A DNA stretch of 34,079 bases from the NCBI GenBank assembly GCA_004297985.1, contig SCRA01000071.1:1-34079 (forward strand). Direction: 5' to 3'. The position numbers were made by a program, and so were the translations under genes. The stretch comes from a bacterium. Its GTDB lineage: Bacteria > Vulcanimicrobiota > Vulcanimicrobiia > Vulcanimicrobiales > SCRA01. Shown in pieces: positions 7,799 through 15,724 of this stretch. The notes below the pieces were generated by a model that was not told the DNA's origin, did not search any database, and saw only the letters and a list, made by a program, of their open reading frames with translations. Numbering within the stretch: the first letter of the stretch is position 1; every line of letters starts with the position of its first letter.

Positions 7799-8435
7799 GC
7801 TCCCCGTTTCGCTGCCCCGGCACAATCCCCGCCGTGCCGGCGGCCCAGCGCCTAGCGCGCGCGAGATCCTCTTGCGTATCGACGTCGAAGAGCGCGCCCG
7901 CATCGTCCAGCTCCACGCGCGCGACGGCAGCGCCTGGTGCGTCGCGCAATTCGCGCAACGACTCTCCATCGGGCGCCTGCTCCAAGCGCGCGCGCATCGA
8001 GGGGCCGAAGACGACGGGGTGCGCCGGTATGCCGCCCACGACCGGATAGACGATCTCGGCTTCGCCGCCGCGATAGCGCTCGATCACGCGATCGACCACT
8101 TCGCACGTCAGGAATGGCCGGTCGGCCAGGATGACGGCCAGCGCAACCCCTCGCGGCGCCGCACATGCGCCCAGGCGCGCACTGGAGGCGAGGCCGCGCT
8201 CGGGCGCCGGTTGGCGCACGATCGTCGTGACGTGCGCCGGGGGGCCGGAGCGGCGCAGGCTACCCTCACTCTCGGCGCCGACGACCACGACGGTAGGATG
8301 GTGGCGGCAGGCATCGAGCGCGCGTTCCAAGAGCGTACGCCCTTCGATCGTTTCGGCAAGCTTAGGACGGCCCATGCGCAGCGCACGTCCAGCAGCCAGC
8401 AGCACGATGGCCACGTCGCGCGCGGGCGGCTGCAT
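7773..8435 (-). CDS. MobA/MocA-like nucleotidyltransferase
   Basis: A 220-residue GT-A-fold nucleotidyltransferase. The signature LLAAGRALRMGRPKL lies at residues about 12-26. VILADRPFLTCEVVDRVI carries the metal-binding Asp region, and GGIPAHPVVFGPSMR and LFDVDTQEDLARA are typical of the MocA branch. MocA adds CMP to molybdopterin for molybdenum hydroxylases. Other members of this fold activate different small molecules, so the substrate is not certain. No molybdenum hydroxylase is encoded in the window. ATG at 8435 overlaps the TGA of the IclR gene by one base (TGATG), a typical translational-coupling junction. Confidence 0.8.
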   Translation of the reverse strand: MQPPARDVAIVLLAAGRALRMGRPKLAETIEGRTLLERALDACRHHPTVVVVGAESEGSLRRSGPPAHVTTIVRQPAPERGLASSARLGACAAPRGVALAVILADRPFLTCEVVDRVIERYRGGEAEIVYPVVGGIPAHPVVFGPSMRARLEQAPDGESLRELRDAPGAAVARVELDDAGALFDVDTQEDLARARRWAAGTAGIVPGQRNGEHDPSRSET

Positions 8436-9100
8436 CAGAGGCGCTCGGCCAGTTCGGCGGCCGCCCCGCGCAGCCACTCTCCGAGCGCGCTCATCTCCTG
8501 CTTGTGCAACATGCCGACCCCGCCGACCACCCAGACCATCCCCGCGATCCTTCCGGCGCGCACGACGGGTGCGGCTACGGCGCGAACGCCTTGCAGGTAC
8601 TCCTGATCGTCGCACGCATAGGGCACGCGCGCCCCGGCCAGCAGCACCTTGCCGAGCGCCCCGGCATTGCGTGGAAGGCGCATGCCGACGGGTGCAGTCT
8701 GCGCGAAGCCGCTCTCCTTGCCGGCGCGTGCCAGGATCGTCACCCCGTCTGCGTCGGGAACGCCGAAGTAGCACGTCAGCTCCGGCTGCTCGTGCGCGAT
8801 GCGGTCGAGCACGGTCTGCACGCCGTGTAGATCGGGGCCCGCGCCGGCCGCCGTCAGCTCGTGCAGCTTGGTGCCGATGCGCAGCGAGCCGTCTGCGGCG
8901 GTAGCAAGAGCGTCTACGCCGATCAGGCTGCGCACCACGGCGTGCACGGAGCCTTTGCTGACACCCAACTCGCGCGCCAACGCCGAGATGCTGCGCGTCC
9001 CCGCGGCGACGCGCTCCAAGACCACGAACGCCCGCCCAACGGCGGGGGCCGGGAGATCGGTCCTCCATCTCGAGACCGCAGACTGCTCGACTGCGCTCAT
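8435..9100 (-). CDS. IclR-family transcriptional regulator
   Basis: A 221-residue regulator. The winged helix-turn-helix spans residues about 18-80 (VGRAFVVLERVAAG, then SISALARELGVSKGSVHAVVRSL). It is followed by an IclR effector domain (VGMRLPRNAGALGKVLLA, then GVRAVAAPVVRAGRIAGMVWVVG). IclR regulators often control breakdown of small carboxylic acids, including glyoxylate, and bind such acids in the C-terminal domain. Its place directly after glcDEF suggests that it regulates this operon; that is inference. ATG at 9100 has an excellent GGGAGG six bases upstream, which overlaps the stop region of glcF. The protein is slightly shorter than the usual 240-270 residues. Confidence 0.9.
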   Translation of the reverse strand: MSAVEQSAVSRWRTDLPAPAVGRAFVVLERVAAGTRSISALARELGVSKGSVHAVVRSLIGVDALATAADGSLRIGTKLHELTAAGAGPDLHGVQTVLDRIAHEQPELTCYFGVPDADGVTILARAGKESGFAQTAPVGMRLPRNAGALGKVLLAGARVPYACDDQEYLQGVRAVAAPVVRAGRIAGMVWVVGGVGMLHKQEMSALGEWLRGAAAELAERL

Positions 9101-9113
9101 CGGCTGCCTCCCG

Positions 9114-10397
9114 TCAGAGCGTTGCGTCCATGACCTCCGCGATGTGCCGCACGTCCACGTTCATTCCCCGCTCCGCGGCTCCACGCCGGAGATGGAGCAG
9201 ACAGCCGGGATTGCCCGTCACCACCAAGCGCGCCCCCGTGGCCTCGATCCGCTCGAGCTTCTGCCGCAGCAACTCGTTGGCGATCTCGGGATGCGTCAGG
9301 TTGTAGATGCCGGCGCTCCCGCAACACTGATCGTCGCCCAGCTCGCGGAAGTCGTCGGAGCACCCCTTGAGCAGGCTGCGTGGCTCCGCGCGGATCCGTT
9401 GCGCGTGCGCCAAGTGGCAGGCATCCTGATACGTGACCGGTACATCGAGCACGCGTGTTGCGGCGACCCCGCGCGTGGCCAGGGCCTGGCTCAAATCGAG
9501 AACCCGCGAAGCAAACCGCTCCGCCCGCTCGCGCCACGGGTCGTCCTGCTCGAAGAGGTGGGCATACTCCTTCAACTGCGCCCCGCATCCGGCACTGTTT
9601 GAAACGAAATACTCCGCCCCGCTGCGCTCGAATGCGTCGATGGTCGCGCGGGCCATGTCCTTGGCGGCTTGGCGCTCACCTGCGTGGACGTTGAGTGCCC
9701 CACAGCAGCCGCCATGCGGGGGAACCAGCCGGTAGCCCGCCTTGCGGAGCACCGATTCCGTCGCCCGATTGAGGTGCGGAAGCATCGCCTCCATCATGCA
9801 GCCGGTCAACGCCATCACGAGCGGCGCGGTACCGCTCTCCGGCGCTCCCCCTGGGCGAGGCTCCCGGCGCACGGGAATAGGCGCCCGCGGCCGGGGAAGC
9901 GCCGCCTCCCAGGCGCGCAGGCGCCGCGGGAGCAAGCCGGCCAGAGCCCGCAGCGGCGAACCGGCATAGAGGCGCGGGAAGGCAAAAACCGCGCGCGTCA
10001 GCCAGGGGCGCGGTAGGATGACTCGGTTCAGCAGCCAGCGCAGGAGGCGCCAACGGCGCGGCGTCACCCCCGCCGCCTCAACCTGCGCGCGGCCCGCCTC
10101 CACGAGCTCGCCGTAGGGCACGCCGGAGGGGCAGGCCGTCTCGCAGGCACGGCAGTCCAAGCAGATGTAGAGGTGGTCGGCGATCAGCTCGGAGAGCGGC
10201 ATCTGCTCCTCGCGCACCTGACGCATCATGAAGACGCGCCCGCGCGGTGAATCCATCTCGCGGCCAAGTACGCGGTAGGTGGGGCAGGCGTTGAGACAGA
10301 GCCCGCAGTGCGTGCAGGTATTCAGTCCCTCGCTGCTCGGCGCCGCCACGCCTTCGAGGTAGTTGCCCAGATCGATCGTCTCGCCGGACATCGTCAT
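9114..10397 (-). CDS. glcF: Glycolate oxidase iron-sulfur subunit
   Basis: The 427-residue subunit carries electrons from the flavoprotein to quinone. Two ferredoxin-type clusters are visible near the N-terminus: CTHCGLCLNACPTY (about 28-41) and CLDCRACETACPSGV (about 79-93). The C-terminal half has the paired cysteine-rich CCG domains, seen as GGCCGALNVHAGE and DQCCGSAGIYNL plus the lone NPGCLLHLRRG. This order matches GlcF of glycolate oxidase and the related iron-sulfur subunits of D-lactate dehydrogenases. Its ATG at 10397 overlaps the glcE stop by four bases (ATGA); an ATG two codons further in is also possible. Being third after glcD and glcE supports the assignment. Confidence 0.93.
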   Translation of the reverse strand: MTMSGETIDLGNYLEGVAAPSSEGLNTCTHCGLCLNACPTYRVLGREMDSPRGRVFMMRQVREEQMPLSELIADHLYICLDCRACETACPSGVPYGELVEAGRAQVEAAGVTPRRWRLLRWLLNRVILPRPWLTRAVFAFPRLYAGSPLRALAGLLPRRLRAWEAALPRPRAPIPVRREPRPGGAPESGTAPLVMALTGCMMEAMLPHLNRATESVLRKAGYRLVPPHGGCCGALNVHAGERQAAKDMARATIDAFERSGAEYFVSNSAGCGAQLKEYAHLFEQDDPWRERAERFASRVLDLSQALATRGVAATRVLDVPVTYQDACHLAHAQRIRAEPRSLLKGCSDDFRELGDDQCCGSAGIYNLTHPEIANELLRQKLERIEATGARLVVTGNPGCLLHLRRGAAERGMNVDVRHIAEVMDATL

Positions 10398-11539
10398 CCC
10401 TCATCCAACTGGTCGTAGATGGTACGCCCGGCATTGCAGCGCCGGGCCGGATCGAGCGCGTTCTTGAGCATGGGGAACATCGTGCGCCCGCCTTCGATCT
10501 GCTCGATTCGCCACCAGCCAAGGAGCCTGCGCAGGCCGTCGTCCGCCCGGCGCACGTGCGCGTGGCCGCGCGCTTCGACCGCGCCCCGCAAAACCGGCAT
10601 GAGACCGTCCTCCCCGAGCGCCTCGCCGAAGATCTCGACGATGCCAACCCAGGGCCGCGCGACTGCGCGCTGATCGGGCGCAAGCGACGCCAACACGCTC
10701 GCCGTCTGCGCCGGGGGGACGCCCACGCGCAGCCAGGTCCGCGCACCGGCGGGCTTGCGGGCCTGTTCCACTACTTCGTCGTGCCCGGCTTCGCGCGTGG
10801 AGCATCCCGCGTTACGCGCAGCCTCCCCGCACTCGCGTATCAACCGTTCGACGATCACGCCGTCGCCTTCCGCCAGCGCGTAGAGCGTCCACCCGTCCTC
10901 CGTGCGCACGACCTCGATGGCCGCGAAGGGCAGCGCACGCTCCCGCAACGCACGCCATGCCGCCGCGACGGCATCGAGCGTGCCCGACAGCGCCGTGCTC
11001 GTGCCGCGCGCGGGCTGCGGCTGCACTTTGAACGTCGCTTCGACGATCATGCCGAAGGCGCCGGCGCTTCCCACGTAGCCCTTGGTGAGATCGTAGCCGG
11101 CCACGTTCTTCACGACGTCTCCGCCGAAGCGCGCTACTTCTCCGTTGGGCAGTGCCACGCGCACGCCGATCAGCGCATCGCGCACGCCACCCCAGCGCGT
11201 CCGCAACGGGCCATTGTCGTTCGACGCGATCAGACCGCCCACGGTGCCCTGTGGCCAGGGATCGAGCGGCAGTCGCTGGCCTTCCCGCCCAAGCGCCGCC
11301 TGAACGTCGGCCAGCGGCGTTCCGGCGCGCACGCAGATCGTGAGGTCTGCGGGCGTATAGCGTACGATGCCGCTCAGTGCCGCGCTGTCAAGAGCAACGA
11401 CGGGGCTGCGCGCAGGCGGAAACCAGGCATCGCGCGAACCGCTGCCCACGATCGCCGTGTTGCCGCCCGTGCTCGCTTCGTGCAGCATCCGCGACGCTTC
11501 GTCGTACGAGCTGGGACACAGGCGCTCCATCACGTTCAT
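10394..11539 (-). CDS. glcE: Glycolate oxidase FAD-binding subunit
   Basis: A 381-residue PCMH-type FAD-binding protein. The FAD-contacting motifs are TVGGLIASNDNGPLRTRWGG, DALIGVRVALPNGEVARFGG and VVKNVAGYDLTKGYVGS, the latter highly characteristic of GlcE. The catalytic C-terminal His motifs found in GlcD are absent, as expected for the second flavin-binding subunit. It would form a complex with GlcD and GlcF at the inner membrane. The ATG at 11539 shares one base with the TGA of glcD (TGATG), and its own TGA overlaps the glcF start, so the three subunits should be made in balance. Confidence 0.92.
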   Translation of the reverse strand: MNVMERLCPSSYDEASRMLHEASTGGNTAIVGSGSRDAWFPPARSPVVALDSAALSGIVRYTPADLTICVRAGTPLADVQAALGREGQRLPLDPWPQGTVGGLIASNDNGPLRTRWGGVRDALIGVRVALPNGEVARFGGDVVKNVAGYDLTKGYVGSAGAFGMIVEATFKVQPQPARGTSTALSGTLDAVAAAWRALRERALPFAAIEVVRTEDGWTLYALAEGDGVIVERLIRECGEAARNAGCSTREAGHDEVVEQARKPAGARTWLRVGVPPAQTASVLASLAPDQRAVARPWVGIVEIFGEALGEDGLMPVLRGAVEARGHAHVRRADDGLRRLLGWWRIEQIEGGRTMFPMLKNALDPARRCNAGRTIYDQLDEG

Positions 11540-13014
11540 CAGTACGCATCCCCTACTGCTGCGTTGCGCTCTGCGAGCTCCTGCATCTGCGTCATCGTCT
11601 TCTGACGTTTCCCACCTTCGGCACAGCCAAGGCCGCTGGGCAGCAGCTTGTAGGGATTGAGCGTATGCCCTGGATCGCAGGCATCGCGGAAGGCCGTGAA
11701 CGCGGCGAGCGTCGCCTCGGGGAACTGCAGAACCATATAATCGCGCTTCTCCATCCCCACGCCGTGCTCTCCCGTAATACTTCCGCCCGCCTCCACGCAG
11801 GCGCGCAGAATCTCCTCGCCGGCCGCGATGGCCCGCTTGGCTTGGCCGGGATCGCGATCGTCGAAGAGGATCAGCGGATGGAGGTTTCCATCTCCCGCGT
11901 GGAAGACGTTGGCCACGCGCAGGCCGACCTTGCGTGCCGCCTCCTCCACGCGCTCGAGGACTTCGGGAAGGCGCGTGCGCGGGATGACGCCGTCCTGCAC
12001 GTAATACGACGGACCGATGCGCCCCATCGCTCCGAAGGCCTTTTTGCGCCCTTTCCAGAGCGCCTCGCGCTCCTCGTCGTTCTGCGCAACGCGCACCTCG
12101 GAGGCGCCGTTGGCACGACAGATCTCGACGACGCGCGGCGCAGCGTCCTCCACCTCTTCACGCAGTGCCTCCAGCTCTAACAGCAGCACGGCGCCCGCGT
12201 CTACGGGGTAGCCCGCGTGGGAGAACGCCTCGATGGCGGCGAGCGCGGTATGGTCCATCATCTCCATGGCCGTGGGCACGATGCCCGAGGCGATCACCGC
12301 GCTCACCGCTTCGCTCGCGGCACGGCAGGAGTCGAAAGCGGCGAGCATCGTTCGCACGCACTCCGTTTTGCGGACGATGCGGCAGAGGATCTGCGTGACG
12401 ACGGCGATCGTCCCCTCGCTGCCGCAGGTCACGCCCACGAAGTCGGGCCCCGGCGGGTCGGGGGCCGGCGAGCCGATGCGCACGCGCTCGCCATCGGCCA
12501 TCACGAGTTCGATCTCTAGCACGTGATTGGTCGTCACACCCCCGGTAAGCGTGTGGGGACCGCCGCTGTTCTCCGCGACGTTGCCGCCGATGGTACAGGC
12601 GCCTTGGCTCGAGGGATCGGGCACGTACTGGAAGCCTAGCGGGGCGACGTGTTTGGTGAGATCGAGGTTCACCAGGCCCGGCTGGACGGTAACCGTCTGG
12701 TTCTCCGTGTCGACGGCGAGGATCGCCTTCATGCGCGCTGTCGAGAGCACCACGCCGCCGCAGAGCGGAATCGATCCCCCCGAGAGCCCCGTCCCCGCAC
12801 CGCGCGGCGTCAGGAAGACGCCCTCCTCGTGGCAGAGGCGCACCACGCCCGCCACCTGCTCCGCCGTACGCGGAAGCGCGACGGCCATCGGCAGCGCGCG
12901 GTCGATGGAGCCGTCGTACATGTAGAGCCGCAACTGCTGCGGCTCGGTAAAGAGCCCGTCATCGCCGACGACGGCGCGCAGGCGCGCGATGAAGTTCGAT
13001 GGTTGCTCGCTCAT
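11539..13014 (-). CDS. glcD: Glycolate/D-lactate oxidase catalytic FAD subunit
   Basis: A 491-residue FAD-linked oxidase that converts glycolate to glyoxylate; close relatives oxidise D-lactate to pyruvate. The FAD_binding_4 domain shows LTPRGAGTGLSGGSIP and GGNVAENSGGPHTLTGGVT. The C-terminal FAD-oxidase domain shows NVFHAGDGNLHPLI and SITGEHGVGMEKRDYM, with the conserved His residues. I chose ATG at 13014 because GAGGGA lies a few bases upstream and the product (MSEQPSNFIARL) matches the family start. The frame is open 27 codons further up, but that stretch has no homology and covers the regulatory region. It heads the operon glcD-glcE-glcF-iclR. With a LarA racemase nearby, D-lactate is a realistic alternative substrate. 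Confidence 0.93.
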   Translation of the reverse strand: MSEQPSNFIARLRAVVGDDGLFTEPQQLRLYMYDGSIDRALPMAVALPRTAEQVAGVVRLCHEEGVFLTPRGAGTGLSGGSIPLCGGVVLSTARMKAILAVDTENQTVTVQPGLVNLDLTKHVAPLGFQYVPDPSSQGACTIGGNVAENSGGPHTLTGGVTTNHVLEIELVMADGERVRIGSPAPDPPGPDFVGVTCGSEGTIAVVTQILCRIVRKTECVRTMLAAFDSCRAASEAVSAVIASGIVPTAMEMMDHTALAAIEAFSHAGYPVDAGAVLLLELEALREEVEDAAPRVVEICRANGASEVRVAQNDEEREALWKGRKKAFGAMGRIGPSYYVQDGVIPRTRLPEVLERVEEAARKVGLRVANVFHAGDGNLHPLILFDDRDPGQAKRAIAAGEEILRACVEAGGSITGEHGVGMEKRDYMVLQFPEATLAAFTAFRDACDPGHTLNPYKLLPSGLGCAEGGKRQKTMTQMQELAERNAAVGDAY

Positions 13015-13062
13015 TGCGTCCCTCTTCTCCCTCGATGATACGACGCGCATCGTCCAAATCGT

Positions 13063-13077
13063 TTGCGTGAAGCGCAA
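13063..13077. promoter_or_regulatory. Candidate operator upstream of glcD (TTGCG-N5-CGCAA)
   Basis: A perfect 5-bp-arm dyad, TTGCG TGAAG CGCAA, centred about 56 bases before the glcD ATG. A second inverted motif (CGCGCAATGCGC, 13089-13100) follows. The dyad spacing suits a dimeric winged-helix repressor, and the IclR protein encoded in the same operon is the obvious candidate. The same arms and 5-base spacing recur twice at 33920-34026. No convincing -35/-10 pair could be assigned. Confidence 0.35.
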
Positions 13078-13133
13078 TTTTTGGGAAACGCGCAATGCGC
13101 CCTCTCGGAGCCGGCCGCCGATCGCCGGGCGAC

Positions 13134-15635
13134 TCAGGTGGCCGCGGACGGTGAAACGATGCGAACCAGCTTGAAGCCCTTGCGGGCGACGCGTACGGCA
13201 AGACGAGACACCTCTCGCCCCAGGGCCTCCCCGGGGGCATCCCAGCCGTCCTCGTCGGCCACGGTGAGCGTGTAGCGCTCCGCCTCCTCGAGCAGCCCGG
13301 AGAGATCAACCGGCACGGTGGTGGGGTACTCGGCCGTACTGCCCACGCAGAGCAGCAGCTCACCGCGCTTGCGCAGCGCTATCACCTCGGCGTCCTCGTT
13401 GAGCGAGCGCACGCGGGCCGTCACGTCGTCCTTATAGTGGCGGTGCGGGTCGCGCGGCGCGGGCTCACCGCCCGAGAAGAACTGCAGATGCCCCTCGATC
13501 CGTGCCGCGAACCAAGTCAGGCACTTGCCGAGCAGCGGCAGGTTGGCGATCGCCAGCCACGGCCACTCGGCGGGGACCAAGGGCTCGTAGTGGCGGCTCT
13601 GCAGCAAGTTGATGCCGCACATACCCTCGATGGCCGCCCAGAGGTAACGCGGCGGCTCCCACGGCGAGAGGCGCATCCCGCGGTTGGTGAGCGACTCGCC
13701 GTCGAACCACTCGCTGAACTGGCCGGGAACCGTCCAGTTGGTCTTCGGGTCCGTGGTGTAATGCTCGTAAGACGAGCGCAGCGCGCGCACCATGCCCGTG
13801 CTGTCGTGAAACGCAGCGGCGAACGCGTACCAGAAGTTGACGCCGGGCCAGACCCCGCCCAAGAGGCCGAGGTTCTTCGATGGATGATAGTCGGGGCTGC
13901 CGCGCGGCACGGTGCGTAATCCCGCCGCCGTCCAGAAGTCTTCCTCCTGGAGCCGGCGCATGACTTCGCGCGCCGCCGCGTCGTCCGCGACGCCGAACAT
14001 CACGGGAAAAACCATATCGGAGGTGACGTCGGTTCGCGCTACGCCGTCTGCGTCGTGCGCCAAGAGGTAGAGGTGCGTGCGCCGATCGCGCAGGTGTTCG
14101 TTGATCGCCGCCTTCAGCTCCGCGGCGGCTTGCCGGTAGCGCTCGGCGTCGCCCTTCTCTCCCAGCCGCTCGGCGAACATCGCCCCCTCGCGCAACGCAG
14201 CGTAGCATTCGGCGTTGATCTCCGTGACCGCGCCGGAGAGCGTGTAGTTGGGGATCACGTTGCGCCACGAGCACACGCCCCACACGTTCTCGCCGCGCGC
14301 CGTGCAGAAGACCAGACCCCGTTCGTCACGCTGCGTCAGAATATACTCATCGGCACTGCGCACATGCGGGTAGATCTCGCGCGCGAACTCGTCGTCGCCG
14401 GTGGCGTGGATGTGGTGCACGCATGCCAAGACGAACAGCGGCGTGTCGTCGTTGATGTTGAGCCCGTAGTCCTCCACGTCCGCCGTCAGGCCGTTGTAGT
14501 ATTCGGGGACCTTTCCGCTCTCGTATTGCGCAGCGGCGACGCGGCGCAAGAGCGCGCGCGAGAACTCGGGCTTGAGGTAGTCGCAGCCGTAGACGAACCA
14601 CGCCACGTCACGCACGACGACGTTCGAGCTCACCCCGGGTTCGTTGGTGAAGGCCAGCCCCGTATTGGGGTAGTCGACCATGACGCGCAGCATGTTGACC
14701 TTCGACCACGCCACACCGTGGTTGATCACCGGATCCGGCGTCGAGATGCGTGCGAGATCGACACCGGCGCGGTAGAAGGCCACGGTCTTCTCCAGCGCCG
14801 ATACGTAATCGCCTTCGCGCTCCACGGTGGCCAGCGCCGCCTCTTCGCCGTCCGGCTCAAAGGCCACGAAGTAGGCGAACTGGTCCTCGCCTCCCGGCTC
14901 CAGCACGACGTCGACGGCGATCTCGGCGACCAGGTTCCCCACGGAACCGGTGTCGCCATCGAGCGGAGCCATCAACAACGGGTCGGCGGAGCGCGCATGA
15001 TCGAGGCTCGCGCCAAAGCGCGACGGGCGGCGGCTGGCGGCAAAAGCGCGCGTCCACGTGGGATTCTCCTCGCTGGATACCAAGAGCACCCCCTCGCGCT
15101 CCGCCCAGCGCGCGCGAAAATTGCGCTCCGGGCGCTGCGACGGGTCGACTTCCGGTTTCAATTTGGTCGCCAACACGCAGAGCAGGTGGTGGCGCACGCC
15201 GCTGGCGTTGTGGATCGTCACCTCCAGGAAGAAGCCCGGCGGATCGCCGCGGAGACCGTATCGCGGCACGAAGACGCGCTCACGCACCTGGAGGTGCCCT
15301 TGAAGCTCGAAGCGGTGCTCTTGATAGGCCGGCTGAATCGTAAACTCGCCCACGCCCAACTGTCCCAGCGGCGTCAGGGCGTGGTGGCCCGTGCCGGCGG
15401 CCGCTCTGCTCCAGGCGGGCTCGATGAAGCGGTAGTCATGGCTGGCGTAGCGGACGATGCTGCTCCAAGTGACCTGCTTGGCCGCACGCACGTCGAAGAG
15501 TGCTTGAGGGTAACCCGTGCCGCGTAACGTGAGCCACGCGGTGGAGTTGCCCAGACTGGAGCCCATCGAGAGCTGATCGTCACGCACGACGTAGAGCGGG
15601 GGCTGGCCTCCAGGGACGACAATCAAAGAATCCAT
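13134..15635 (-). CDS. Large (alpha/alpha)6-barrel glycoside hydrolase (six-hairpin glycosidase superfamily)
   Basis: An 833-residue protein without a signal peptide, so probably cytoplasmic. Residues about 1-280 form a beta-rich N-terminal domain (YQEHRFELQGHLQVRERVFV, then GFFLEVTIHNAS). Residues about 290-740 look like an alpha-toroid: VVVRDVAWFVYGCDYLK, GKVPEYYNGL, YGLNINDDTPLFVLA, WRNVIPNYTLSGAVTEINAE, GLLGGVWPGVNFWYAFA and PGQFSEWFDGES. A short beta domain ends it. The pattern resembles glycogen-debranching, GH63/mannosylglycerate-hydrolase-like and related alpha-toroidal enzymes. I cannot name the family or substrate. Acidic residues in NINDD and SEWFDGES are candidates for catalysis. 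The ATG at 15635 lies within a perfect hairpin. The gene stands alone between glcD and a small orphan gene. Confidence 0.75.
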   Translation of the reverse strand: MDSLIVVPGGQPPLYVVRDDQLSMGSSLGNSTAWLTLRGTGYPQALFDVRAAKQVTWSSIVRYASHDYRFIEPAWSRAAAGTGHHALTPLGQLGVGEFTIQPAYQEHRFELQGHLQVRERVFVPRYGLRGDPPGFFLEVTIHNASGVRHHLLCVLATKLKPEVDPSQRPERNFRARWAEREGVLLVSSEENPTWTRAFAASRRPSRFGASLDHARSADPLLMAPLDGDTGSVGNLVAEIAVDVVLEPGGEDQFAYFVAFEPDGEEAALATVEREGDYVSALEKTVAFYRAGVDLARISTPDPVINHGVAWSKVNMLRVMVDYPNTGLAFTNEPGVSSNVVVRDVAWFVYGCDYLKPEFSRALLRRVAAAQYESGKVPEYYNGLTADVEDYGLNINDDTPLFVLACVHHIHATGDDEFAREIYPHVRSADEYILTQRDERGLVFCTARGENVWGVCSWRNVIPNYTLSGAVTEINAECYAALREGAMFAERLGEKGDAERYRQAAAELKAAINEHLRDRRTHLYLLAHDADGVARTDVTSDMVFPVMFGVADDAAAREVMRRLQEEDFWTAAGLRTVPRGSPDYHPSKNLGLLGGVWPGVNFWYAFAAAFHDSTGMVRALRSSYEHYTTDPKTNWTVPGQFSEWFDGESLTNRGMRLSPWEPPRYLWAAIEGMCGINLLQSRHYEPLVPAEWPWLAIANLPLLGKCLTWFAARIEGHLQFFSGGEPAPRDPHRHYKDDVTARVRSLNEDAEVIALRKRGELLLCVGSTAEYPTTVPVDLSGLLEEAERYTLTVADEDGWDAPGEALGREVSRLAVRVARKGFKLVRIVSPSAAT

Positions 15636-15649
15636 ACGCCTGTATGGAT
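15630..15649 (-). promoter_or_regulatory. Hairpin enclosing the start codon of the glycosidase gene
   Basis: On the minus strand ATCCATAC-AGGC-GTATGGAT forms a perfect 8-bp stem with a 4-base loop. The start ATG (15635-15633) is in the 3' arm, and the only Shine-Dalgarno-like sequence (AGGC) is the loop. The structure should hide the start codon, suggesting thermal or other control of translation. This is inferred from pairing only. Confidence 0.45.
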
Positions 15650-15657
15650 TCCCGCTC

Positions 15658-15673
15658 GCGGAGAAGGCTCCGC
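15658..15673 (-). promoter_or_regulatory. Second hairpin in the glycosidase leader
   Basis: A perfect 6-bp stem (GCGGAG / CTCCGC) closes a 4-base loop, nine bases upstream of the start-codon hairpin. On the minus strand it reads GCGGAG-CCTT-CTCCGC. It stands between the 14-bp hairpin at 15683-15716 and the start codon. Confidence 0.35.
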
Positions 15674-15682
15674 TAGGTTATC

Positions 15683-15716
15683 CCGCAGGCGGGGCTCCCC
15701 CAAGCCCTGCCTGCGG
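15683..15716 (-). terminator. 14-bp hairpin, terminator of the 86-residue gene or part of the next leader
   Basis: CCGCAGGCGGGGCT (15683-15696) pairs with AGCCCTGCCTGCGG (15703-15716) across a 6-base loop, with one mismatch in DNA. It begins nine bases after the stop of the small upstream gene. No run of T follows on the minus strand, so it may be a weak or attenuator-type terminator. Confidence 0.5.
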
Positions 15717-15724
15717 AATGCATG

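Noticed and set aside
8131-8904. Plus-strand open frame opposite the IclR and nucleotidyltransferase genes
   Set aside because: Proline/arginine-rich shadow without a ribosome site; both minus-strand genes have clear domains and coupled starts.
14055-15527. Long plus-strand open frame opposite the glycosidase
   Set aside because: No family motifs and no ribosome site; the opposite frame has consistent enzyme domains.
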